Below are positions 53,184 through 60,699 of a DNA stretch of 61,567 nt, in pieces. Positions within the stretch are counted from its first letter, which is position 1, and every line of letters starts with the position of its first letter. The translations under genes were made by a program, and so were the position numbers. Below the pieces are notes generated by a model, which was given only the letters and a program-made list of their open reading frames with translations, was not told where the DNA came from and did no database searches. Source of the stretch: Solirubrobacterales bacterium (lineage in GTDB: Bacteria > Actinomycetota > Thermoleophilia > Solirubrobacterales > Solirubrobacteraceae). The stretch lies in assembly GCA_019240115.1 (NCBI GenBank), contig JAFAYV010000022.1, forward strand, positions 1-61,567, read 5' to 3'.

Positions 53184-53960
53184 ATGACTGGCTATCCATT
53201 CTCAGAAGCATGGCCCGGCGCGGGCCGCGGAGGACCGGGGTCCGGCCGCCGCCACCACCACCACCACGATCACCGTTCCGAGGGCAAGGCGCTGGCCCGG
53301 GAGCTGGCCCGCCAGTGGGCGTTCGCCCGCGGCGTCCCCGGGGGGCGCGGTCGCGGGCCCTCGCCCGAGGAGATCGAGAACCTCCGGGAGCTCCGCCGGA
53401 TGGCGGGTGCCGCGTTCGGCGGCGGTCCCTTCGGACGCGGCCCGCGCGGTCGCGGCCGGGGCCGGCGGCGCCGGGGCGACGTGCGCCTGGCGCTGCTGCG
53501 ACTGCTCGGCGAGGAGCCGCGCAACGGCTACCAGCTGATGCAGACGATCGAGGAGCGCAGCGGCGGGAACTGGCGGCCGAGCCCGGGGTCGGTCTACCCG
53601 ACGCTCGCTCAGCTCGAGGACGAGGGGCTGATCCGCAGCACCGAGGCCGACGGCGCCCGGCGCTTTCAGATCACCGACGCCGGGCGAGGGCACCTCGAGT
53701 CCCGCGCGGACGAGCCCGATCCCTGGCAGTCCGATGACGCGGAGGGCGAGCACGCCCTCGCCGAGCTCGGCCCGGCGATCGTCGGACTGGGCAAGGCCGC
53801 CTGGCAGGTGGCCTCGGAGGGCGACGCCGATCAGCGCGCCCGCGCGAGCGAGATCCTCGCCGCGGCCCGGCGCGACCTGTACCGGATCCTCACCGAGGAG
53901 CCCCGGGCGGGCGAGGCCGAGCCGGACGCCGATGGCGACAACGAGACCTCCGAGGTCTAA
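53184..53960 (+). CDS. PadR-family transcriptional regulator with His-rich N-terminus
   Basis: The 258-residue regulator has a PadR winged helix (about 97-175: RLALLRLLGEEPRNGYQLM, WRPSPGSVYPTLAQLEDEGLI) and a C-terminal dimerisation helix region. The first 95 residues are unusual: GRRHHHHHDHR near 22-32, then Gly/Arg/Pro-rich sequence. Such a stretch could bind metal ions. The ABC exporter ATPase starts 2-4 bp after the stop, so PadR very probably controls the exporter, as PadR proteins commonly do for drug exporters. Confidence 0.92.
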   Translation: MTGYPFSEAWPGAGRGGPGSGRRHHHHHDHRSEGKALARELARQWAFARGVPGGRGRGPSPEEIENLRELRRMAGAAFGGGPFGRGPRGRGRGRRRRGDVRLALLRLLGEEPRNGYQLMQTIEERSGGNWRPSPGSVYPTLAQLEDEGLIRSTEADGARRFQITDAGRGHLESRADEPDPWQSDDAEGEHALAELGPAIVGLGKAAWQVASEGDADQRARASEILAAARRDLYRILTEEPRAGEAEPDADGDNETSEV

Positions 53961-53964
53961 CGTG

Positions 53965-55023
53965 ATGGGTCCGATGACGTCGGATTCGACCATCGAACGC
54001 GAACCGGCGGCGGGCGAGCCCGTCGCCGGCAGCGGCGTCCCCGCGATCGCCGTGCGCGAGCTGACCAAGCGCTTCGGCGAGGTGCAGGCGGTCCGGGGCG
54101 TGGACTTCGAGGTCGCCGCCGGCGAGGTATTCGGCTTCCTCGGCCCCAACGGGGCCGGCAAGACGACGACGATCAACATGCTCTGCACCCTGGCCAAGCC
54201 GACGAGCGGTCGGGCGAGCGTCGCCGGGCACGACGTCGTCACGCAGCGCGACGAGGTGCGCCGGAACATCGGCCTCGTCTTTCAGGACCCGACCCTCGAC
54301 GGCTACCTCACCGCCGCCCAGAACCTCGAATTGCACGCCGAGCTGTACGGCGTTCAGTCCGACCTCGTCGAGCCCCGGATGCAGCAGGTGATGGAGATGG
54401 TCGGCCTGTGGGAACGGAGGGATTCGATCGTCGGCACCTTCTCGGGCGGCATGCGCCGCCGGCTGGAGATCGCCCGGGGGCTCATGCACTCCCCCCGCGT
54501 CCTGTTCCTCGACGAGCCGACGATCGGGCTGGACCCGCAGACGCGCCGCTCGATCTGGGACTACATCTCCGAGCTGCAGGAGCGTGAGGAGATCACGATC
54601 TTCATGACCACCCACTACATGGACGAGGCCGAGTGGTGCGACCGGATCGCGATCATGGACCATGGCGAGATCGTCGCCCTGGACTCGCCCGCGGCGCTGA
54701 AGGCGCGCATCGGCTCCGACCGGATCACGATCCACACCGACGACGACCAGGCGGCGATCGAGGCGCTGAAGCGCCAGTTCGAGATCGACGGACTTCTCAG
54801 CGAGGGCGCGGTCATGTTCGGCGTCCCCTCGGGCGAGGAGTTCGTGCCGCGGCTGTTCGCCGAGTTCGAGCTGCCGATCCGCTCGGTCAGCGTGTCGCGA
54901 CCGACGCTGGACGACGTCTTCATGTCGTTCACCGGGTCGACGATCCGCGACGCCGAGGAGGACGGGTCCAAGCACCGCAACCGCGTGATGATGCAGATGA
55001 TGACCGGAGCAGGACGGCGATGA
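53965..55023 (+). CDS. ABC transporter ATP-binding protein (DrrA-like)
   Basis: The 352-residue ATPase powers the adjacent permease. Walker A GPNGAGKTT, signature SGGMRRRLEIARGL, Walker B VLFLDEPTIGLDP and the switch His (TTHYMDEAE) are present. The C-terminal extension of about 100 residues is as in DrrA-type exporters. ATG 53965 has GAGG 9 nt upstream; GTG 53962 is possible. The stop overlaps the permease ATG (ATGA). The substrate is likely a drug or lipid-like compound, by family only. Confidence 0.94.
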   Translation: MGPMTSDSTIEREPAAGEPVAGSGVPAIAVRELTKRFGEVQAVRGVDFEVAAGEVFGFLGPNGAGKTTTINMLCTLAKPTSGRASVAGHDVVTQRDEVRRNIGLVFQDPTLDGYLTAAQNLELHAELYGVQSDLVEPRMQQVMEMVGLWERRDSIVGTFSGGMRRRLEIARGLMHSPRVLFLDEPTIGLDPQTRRSIWDYISELQEREEITIFMTTHYMDEAEWCDRIAIMDHGEIVALDSPAALKARIGSDRITIHTDDDQAAIEALKRQFEIDGLLSEGAVMFGVPSGEEFVPRLFAEFELPIRSVSVSRPTLDDVFMSFTGSTIRDAEEDGSKHRNRVMMQMMTGAGRR

Positions 55024-55928
55024 GCACCACGATCCAGACCCCACGTACCGACCCGACCGGCCCGCGCTCCGGGGCGCGCGCCGAGATCGTCCGGGTCCGC
55101 GTCCCCGAACGCAGCTGGCGCTCGGAGCTGCGCGCGATCAAGATCGTCTGGCGGCGCGAGCTCATCCGCTTCAAGTCCGACCGGCTGCGGATCGTCACCT
55201 CGCTCGTCCAGCCGCTCCTGTTCCTGTTCGTACTCGGCTCGGGCCTCCAGCGGTTGTCGAACGCCGGCACCCACGGCGTCGACCTGAAGACGTTCATCTA
55301 TCCCGGCATCCTCTGCATCGCGGTCATGTTCACCGCGATGTTCTCGGCCGCCTCGATCGTCTGGGATCGCGAGTTCGGCTTCCTGCGCGAGATGATGGTG
55401 GCCCCGATCCGGCGCGGCTCGATCGTCGTCGGCAAGTGCCTGGGCGGCGCGACGGTGGCGAGCTTTCAGGGCGTGATCGTGCTCTGCCTCGCCGGGTTCG
55501 TCCACGTCCCCTACGACCCGCTGCTCATCGGCGGGGTGTTCGCGCTGCAGCTGCTGCTCGCGTTCTCGATCACCGCCTTCGGGGTGATGATCGCGGTGCG
55601 CATCAAGCAGATGCAGTCGTTCATGGGCGTCATGCAGATGGTCGTGATGCCGATGTTCTTCATCTCGGGCGCGCTGTTCCCGGCGTCGGGCCTGCCGGGC
55701 TGGCTGACGGTGCTCAACCGGCTCGATCCGCTGACCTATGCCGTCGATCCGATGCGCCGGCTCGTGTTCAACCACCTCCGCATTTCGCCGGCCGCACGCC
55801 GCGCGCTCGACCCCGGCGTCACCTGGTGGGGCTGGCACGTGCCGGCCCTCGCCGAGGCCGGGGTGATCGTCGCCCTCGGCGTCGGGATGATGCTCGTCGC
55901 CGTCTGGCGCTTTTCCACGAGCGAGTAA
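55020..55928 (+). CDS. ABC-2 type transporter permease (DrrB-like)
   Basis: The 302-residue membrane protein has about six hydrophobic segments. The family motif of the ABC-2 group (REFGFLREMMVAPIRRGSIVVGK, shown in part) and the closing segment LPGWLTVLNRLDPLTYAVD are present. A charged N-terminus of about 45 residues precedes TM1. It overlaps the ATPase gene by 4 bp, and together they form a complete exporter. Confidence 0.92.
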   Translation: MSTTIQTPRTDPTGPRSGARAEIVRVRVPERSWRSELRAIKIVWRRELIRFKSDRLRIVTSLVQPLLFLFVLGSGLQRLSNAGTHGVDLKTFIYPGILCIAVMFTAMFSAASIVWDREFGFLREMMVAPIRRGSIVVGKCLGGATVASFQGVIVLCLAGFVHVPYDPLLIGGVFALQLLLAFSITAFGVMIAVRIKQMQSFMGVMQMVVMPMFFISGALFPASGLPGWLTVLNRLDPLTYAVDPMRRLVFNHLRISPAARRALDPGVTWWGWHVPALAEAGVIVALGVGMMLVAVWRFSTSE

Positions 55929-55936
55929 GCCACAGG

Positions 55937-55955
55937 ACGTTCACACGTTGGTTAC
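55937..55955 (+). promoter_or_regulatory. Possible PHO box upstream of the phosphate transporter
   Basis: GTTCACA (55937-55943) and GTTACAA (55949-55955) are repeated at 12-bp spacing in front of the PiT gene. Actinobacterial PhoP sites are direct repeats of GTTCACC with 11-bp period, so the match is partial. The position directly before a phosphate transporter supports it. Confidence 0.3.
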
Positions 55956-55989
55956 AACCGGCGCGGCGGGCGCTGCGAGCCTGCCGCGC

Positions 55990-57156
55990 ATGGTCATCCT
56001 CGTCCTCGTCGTCATCACCGCGGTCGCCTTCGACTTCACCAACGGGTTTCACGACACGGCCAACGCGGTCGCCACCTCGATCGCCACCGGGGCCCTGAAG
56101 CCGCGCGTCGCGGTGCTGATGTCGGCCGTGCTGAACCTGGTCGGCGCGTTCGTCTCGATCAAGGTCGCCGCCACGATCGCCAAGGGGATCGTCGACCCCA
56201 AGGCGCTCGAGAGCAACGCCGGCCTCTCCCTGGTGTTCGCCGCGCTCATCGGCGCGATCATCTGGAACCTGATCACCTGGTACTTCACGCTGCCCTCGAG
56301 CTCGAGCCACGCGCTCATCGGCGGCATCATCGGCGCCACGCTCGTCGCCTCCGGCGCCCACGCGGTCATGTTCCACGGGATCGCCAAGTCGGTCATCGCC
56401 CCGGCGATCCTGTCGCCGATCATCTGCTTCCTGGTGGCCGGGATCGGCACCTACGTCGTCTACCGCCTCATGCGGCTGATCACCGGCGCCGAGGCGGTCC
56501 GCGGCTACCGCTACGGGCAGATCGGCTCGGCGGCGCTCGTCTCGCTCGCGCACGGGACCAACGACGCGCAGAAGACGATGGGCGTGATCACGCTCGCGCT
56601 CATCGCCCACGGGTCGATCAGCGCGTCGCACTTCTACGTCCCGCTGTGGGTCAAGCTCGCGTGCGCGTGCGCGATCGCCGCGGGCACGGCGATCGGCGGC
56701 TGGCGGATCATCAACACGATGGGCAACCGGATCACCGAGGTCGAGTCCCCCCAGGGCTTCGCCGCCGAGGCGGCGAGCGCCGCGGTCATCCTGTCGTCCT
56801 CCTACTACGGCTATCCGCTGTCGACCACCCACGTCGTCTCGGGCGGCGTGATGGGCGCCGGCGCCGGGCGCAAGCTCGAGAGCGTGCACTGGAACGTCGC
56901 CGGCCAGATGGTGACCGCGTGGGTGTTCACGATCCCCGCCGCCGGCGTCGTCGCCGCCGCCACCTGGGAGATCGCGCGGGTCTTCGGCGCCAACAGCACC
57001 GCGGGCACGATCGTCATGGCGGTCCTCGCCGCCGCGGCCGCCGCGGGGCTGTTCACGCTCGCCCAGCGCAGCAAGGTCGGCGCCACCGACCTCGACCGCA
57101 CCCACGTCTCGCCCGAGCGCGAGGCCCAGCTCGGCACGGCCCCGGCCGTCGCCTAG
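55990..57156 (+). CDS. pit: PiT-family inorganic phosphate transporter
   Basis: The 388-residue membrane protein imports phosphate with protons or metal phosphate. It has the two PiT signatures GFHDTANAVATSIATGAL and GTNDAQKTMGVI, in the inverted-repeat architecture, and about ten hydrophobic segments. ATG 55990 is the conserved start; an upstream TTG is not. No clear SD is seen. A small membrane protein follows 8 bp later and is probably co-transcribed. Confidence 0.94.
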   Translation: MVILVLVVITAVAFDFTNGFHDTANAVATSIATGALKPRVAVLMSAVLNLVGAFVSIKVAATIAKGIVDPKALESNAGLSLVFAALIGAIIWNLITWYFTLPSSSSHALIGGIIGATLVASGAHAVMFHGIAKSVIAPAILSPIICFLVAGIGTYVVYRLMRLITGAEAVRGYRYGQIGSAALVSLAHGTNDAQKTMGVITLALIAHGSISASHFYVPLWVKLACACAIAAGTAIGGWRIINTMGNRITEVESPQGFAAEAASAAVILSSSYYGYPLSTTHVVSGGVMGAGAGRKLESVHWNVAGQMVTAWVFTIPAAGVVAAATWEIARVFGANSTAGTIVMAVLAAAAAAGLFTLAQRSKVGATDLDRTHVSPEREAQLGTAPAVA

Positions 57157-57164
57157 GAGACCGT

Positions 57165-57407
57165 ATGCTCGCCCTCGCCTCCCCCATCGTCGACACCAAC
57201 GCGCTGTGGAAGATCGTCCTCGCGTCGCTCGCCGCGGGCGCGGGCGTGGCGATCGCCTTCGGGATCCTGCTCATCGGCGTCTCGCGCGCCCAGAAGACGA
57301 CCAACGGCGGTGCCAGGGTGCTCGACTACGGGCTCGCGGTGATCATGGGCGCCTTCTGCGTGTTCGCCGTGGTCGCCGGAATCCACGCGATGACCGTCAA
57401 GCACTGA
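57165..57407 (+). CDS. Small two-helix membrane protein linked to pit
   Basis: The 80-residue protein has two hydrophobic segments (about 16-40 and 53-75) with a short polar middle (VSRAQKTTNGGARVLDYG). AGGAGA lies 5 nt before ATG 57165, overlapping the pit stop. It is probably an accessory subunit of the phosphate transporter by position alone; no domain is recognised. Confidence 0.72.
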   Translation: MLALASPIVDTNALWKIVLASLAAGAGVAIAFGILLIGVSRAQKTTNGGARVLDYGLAVIMGAFCVFAVVAGIHAMTVKH

Positions 57408-57455
57408 GCGTCCGGGCGGGTCCGCGCGCGGCGGGCCGTTGGTAGCGTGTGCCGC

Positions 57456-58442
57456 GTGTCGGAGGGCGATCAAGCCGTCACGCCGGGTCTGAACGTGCAG
57501 GTCCCCTCCGAGCACGACCGCGAGCCCGGCGAGGTCGGCGCGCACGTCGAAGGTGGTCGGTTCGTCTGGATCGATCTCGAGGACCCGTCGGAGGAGGCCC
57601 TGCGCCGGGTCGCTCATCGGATGTCGCTGCATCCGCTGACCGTCGAGCAGCTGCGGACGTTCGGCCAGCGGCCGAGGTTCGAGGACTACGACGGCTACGT
57701 GTCGGTCGTCGTGTTCGGGGTCAACTCGGGCACCGAGGCGGGCGGGCCGCTGCTGCGCGAGGTCCACCTCATCATCTCCGGTGACGCGGTGGTCACCGTC
57801 CACCGACGGCCGTTCGATGCGCTCGCCGACCTGCGCACGCGCTATCCCGAGGAGCGCGTCCGCTCCGAGCAGTTCCTCGTCTACACGGTGCTGGACGCGA
57901 TCATCTCGACCTTCGGCCCCGTGCTGTCGCGCATCGACGACGAGATCGACTCGCTCGAGCAGGAGATCGTCGCCCGGGCCTCGGCCGAGGACCTGCAGCG
58001 GATCTTCTCGCTCAGGCGCGACCTGGTGGCGATGCGGCGGATCGTCACCCCGATGCGCGACATGTTCCAGCACAACGGCGACCGGATCGCCAACCTCCCG
58101 GGCCTGCAGACCGACGATCCGCTCTACTTCCGCGACCTCTACGACGAGCTCGTCCGGACCTCCGAGCTCGTCGACTCCTATCGCGACCTGCTCTCGGGAG
58201 CGACCGACATGTACCTGTCCACGATCGCCAACCGTCAGGGCGAGATCAACAAGCAGCTGACGATCATCGCCACGATCTTCCTCCCGCTGACCTTCCTGAC
58301 CGGCTTCTTCGGCCAGAACTTCTCCCTCCTGATCAACCACGTCCTCAACCACGCCTGGTCGTTCTGGGTGTTCGGGATCGGGCTGCTCGTCGCCTCGGCG
58401 ATCGGCTTTTGGATCTACCTCCGGCGCAAGCGCTGGCTCTAG
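57456..58442 (+). CDS. corA: CorA-like divalent-cation transporter
   Basis: The 328-residue magnesium/cobalt channel has a soluble alpha/beta N-domain, the long coiled stalk helix (LFSLRRDLVAMRR-like: SLRRDLVAMRRIVTPMRDM) and two C-terminal membrane helices. The pore-signature GMN appears as GQN in TGFFGQNFSLL. The C-terminus is basic (RRKRWL). GTG 57456 is chosen over GTG 57447 because TAGCGT lies 7 nt upstream. Assignment to CorA is sure; ion choice is not. Confidence 0.9.
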   Translation: MSEGDQAVTPGLNVQVPSEHDREPGEVGAHVEGGRFVWIDLEDPSEEALRRVAHRMSLHPLTVEQLRTFGQRPRFEDYDGYVSVVVFGVNSGTEAGGPLLREVHLIISGDAVVTVHRRPFDALADLRTRYPEERVRSEQFLVYTVLDAIISTFGPVLSRIDDEIDSLEQEIVARASAEDLQRIFSLRRDLVAMRRIVTPMRDMFQHNGDRIANLPGLQTDDPLYFRDLYDELVRTSELVDSYRDLLSGATDMYLSTIANRQGEINKQLTIIATIFLPLTFLTGFFGQNFSLLINHVLNHAWSFWVFGIGLLVASAIGFWIYLRRKRWL

Positions 58443-58473
58443 CTCGCGCCCCCGGCCAGGCGGAGGTTCTCGG

Positions 58474-59646
58474 CTAGGCGGTGGCCGGCTCGCGGACCTC
58501 GCCGCGGTCGGCCAGCAGCATCTCGCGGGCGATGACCAGGCGCTGGATCTGCGCGGTGCCCTCGTAGAGCTGCAGGATCTTCGCGTCGCGCATCAGCTTC
58601 TCGACCTTGTAGTCCTTGATGAAGCCGTAGCCGCCGTAGACCTGGACCGCGTCGGTGGTGACCTCCATCGCGGTGTCGGCGGCGAAGCGCTTGGCGTGCG
58701 AGGACTCGAGCGTGTTGCGCCGTCCCTGATCGAGGAGGACCGCGGCGTTGTGGGTGGCGAGCCGCGCGAGATGGACCTTGGTCGCCATGTCGGCGATGAT
58801 GAACTGGATCGCCTCGTGCATCGCGATCGGCACGCCGAACTGGACGCGCTGGCGGGCGTAGTCGATCGCCATCTCCATCGCCGCCCGGGCGACGCCGACG
58901 CCCATCGCCGCCACCCCGGGCCGGGTGCGGTCGAGCGCGGCCATCGCGATCTTGAACCCGGCGTTCTCCTCGCCGACGAGGTGGTCGAGCGGGATCTCGA
59001 CGTCGTGCAACGAGATCGCGGCCGTGTTGGAGGCACGCTGGCCCATCTTGTCCTCGTGCTTGTCGACGACGACGCCGGCGTCGCGGGGCACGATGAAGCA
59101 GGAGATCCCCCGGTGGCCCGCCTCGCGGTCGGTCTTGGCGTAGACCGTGTACCAGTCGGCGTACACGCCGTTGGTGATGAAGCACTTGGAGCCGTTGATC
59201 ACCCAGCGGTCGCCCCGCCGCACCGCGGTCGTCTTCATCGCCGCGACGTCGGAGCCCGCGTCGGGCTCGGTCAGGCAGAAGGAGGCGAGCAGCGGCGCCT
59301 CGGTCAGCCGTCCGAGGTACTCGCGCTGCAGCGACTCGGAGGCCGCGAGCGCGATCGGGGCGGTCGCGAGACCGTTGCAGGCCAGCGAGGTCCCGATGCC
59401 CGAGCATCCCCACGCGATCTCCTCCTCGATCAGGCACCCGTCGAGGTAGCTCAACCCGGGGCCGCCGAAGCGCTCGGGGAGGTGGACGTTCATCAGCCCG
59501 AGCTCCCACGCCTTGTCGAGGATCTCCCGAGGCCAGGTGCCGTCGCGGTCGTAGTCCCAGGCGACGGGCCGGATCTCCTTGCGGGCGAACTCGTGCGCCA
59601 TCTCGCGCATGCTCTGCTGCTCGTCACTGAGCGTGAAATCAACCAC
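58474..59646 (-). CDS. Acyl-CoA dehydrogenase
   Basis: The 390-residue flavoprotein oxidises acyl-CoA in beta-oxidation or related catabolism. FAD-binding FCLTEPDAGSDVA and WVINGSKCFITNG, and the C-terminal YGGYGFIKDYKVEKLMRD with catalytic Glu in LYEGTAQIQ are present. GTG 59646 has AAGGAG 6 nt upstream. A TetR-type operator-like sequence (59671-59689) overlaps the promoter region, so expression is probably repressed in the absence of acyl-CoA. Confidence 0.94.
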   Translation of the reverse strand: MVDFTLSDEQQSMREMAHEFARKEIRPVAWDYDRDGTWPREILDKAWELGLMNVHLPERFGGPGLSYLDGCLIEEEIAWGCSGIGTSLACNGLATAPIALAASESLQREYLGRLTEAPLLASFCLTEPDAGSDVAAMKTTAVRRGDRWVINGSKCFITNGVYADWYTVYAKTDREAGHRGISCFIVPRDAGVVVDKHEDKMGQRASNTAAISLHDVEIPLDHLVGEENAGFKIAMAALDRTRPGVAAMGVGVARAAMEMAIDYARQRVQFGVPIAMHEAIQFIIADMATKVHLARLATHNAAVLLDQGRRNTLESSHAKRFAADTAMEVTTDAVQVYGGYGFIKDYKVEKLMRDAKILQLYEGTAQIQRLVIAREMLLADRGEVREPATA

Positions 59647-59670
59647 GATGAGCTCCTTGATCGGGATGCT

Positions 59671-59689
59671 GATTGACTAGTCAGTCAAC
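59671..59689 (-). promoter_or_regulatory. TetR-type operator before acyl-CoA dehydrogenase
   Basis: The plus strand reads GATTGACTAGTCAGTCAAC around a central ACTAGT; both half-sites read TGACT/AGTCA with two mismatches. It lies 24 bp upstream of the start codon and just downstream of a TATGCT hexamer (59708-59703). Sites of the TGACTnnnAGTCA kind bind TetR-family lipid-metabolism repressors in actinobacteria. Confidence 0.5.
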
Positions 59690-59742
59690 AGTGCTTCTCG
59701 GAAGCATACCCGACCTGGCTTTGGGGTAGATTGCCCGGCGCG

Positions 59743-60054
59743 ATGGCCGACCTCCGCACGTTCGAGCTCGACGAGCTCGCCAACCGCCCCGGCACCTACT
59801 TCAACCCGAAGACCGAGATGCTGATCGTCGTCGACGACTCCTCCGCGCTCGACGCCGAGGCCTTCGAGGTCGATGGGTCCGAGGGGTCGGAGTGGGTGCT
59901 CGTCTCCGACGAGGTCCCCGTCGACGAGAGCCGACGCGACGAGCTGCTCGAGACCTTCCAGGTCGACCGGCAGACGGGCGCCGCCGACGAGCTCGATGAC
60001 GAGCCAGAGGAGGACGAGGACGAGCTCGACGGCGTCGAGGAGCTCGACGCCTAG
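59743..60054 (+). CDS. Small acidic protein, unknown function
   Basis: The 103-residue protein starts MADLRTFELDELANRPGTYFNPKTEMLIVVDDS and ends in a strongly acidic tail (DELDDEPEEDEDELDGVEELDA, shown in part). No family is recognised; the first half may be a small beta-fold. TAGATT lies 10 nt before ATG 59743, leaderless style. It is divergent from the acyl-CoA dehydrogenase. Confidence 0.65.
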   Translation: MADLRTFELDELANRPGTYFNPKTEMLIVVDDSSALDAEAFEVDGSEGSEWVLVSDEVPVDESRRDELLETFQVDRQTGAADELDDEPEEDEDELDGVEELDA

Positions 60055-60057
60055 GCT

Positions 60058-60450
60058 GAGCTCGGCAGACGCTGCAGCTCGGTCTGCAGCCGGCGGGTGC
60101 CTCGCGGTCGATCGCGAAGAGGATCACCGAGGCGATCGGATCGTTCGCCCTGTGCGGGCCGGAGCCGGAGAAGTCCGTCCGGTACGCGACCGCCGTGCCG
60201 CCGTCGTCGGGGGGTCAGGCCGTAGGTGTCCGTGGTGTCCTCGAGCGCCGTATGCGTGACCTCCAGGCGCCCGCGCTCGCATCCGCGGCGGTGCCGGAGC
60301 GGCTCTCGACATGCCGAGCCCACCCGGGCACGCGCCGCGCCGCCGTGCCGAGAGGAGGACGCTCGCTGCGGTCCGGGCGGCGAGCGCGACTGCCGCGGCG
60401 GCCAGCGCTCCCAGCAGCAGGATGGTGAGGATCCGGGCACGTGCGGTCAT
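60058..60450 (-). pseudogene. Decayed exported-protein gene with several frameshifts
   Basis: ATG 60450 opens a signal-peptide-like start (MTARARILTILLLGALAAAA). After about residue 40 the frame degenerates to Arg/Ala-rich sequence. Protein-like sequence continues in other frames: EVTHTALEDTTDTYGLTP, then DDGGTAVAYRTDFSGSG and ASVILFAIDREAP, then LQTELQRLPSSA to a stop at 60058. At least three frame changes are needed. Sequencing error or true decay cannot be separated here. Confidence 0.4.
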
Positions 60451-60661
60451 GGTTGTGGTCCTCGCTCGATCGCGTCGCGTCGCATGATGTGGACTGCGCA
60501 GACCCGGCCCTCGCGGGTGAAGGGTCACGGGGAGATCCTCGGAGCCAGCGCCGGGGGCGCGCTCCGAGCAGATCCCTCGGCGGCGGGGGTTGTGCAGGTG
60601 CCACCGCGCCCGCCCGGCAACGCGGTCCCGGCGCCTCTCGGGCACCACCCGACCCGCGGCA

Positions 60662-60667
60662 TACAAT
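60662..60667 (+). promoter_or_regulatory. Possible -10 element of the last gene
   Basis: TACAAT lies 32 bp before ATG 60700, giving a short leader with GGGAGAG as ribosome-binding site. No clear -35 element is visible. Confidence 0.3.
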
Positions 60668-60699
60668 CTCCCCGTGCGCCGCCGGGAGAGCGTCAGGGG

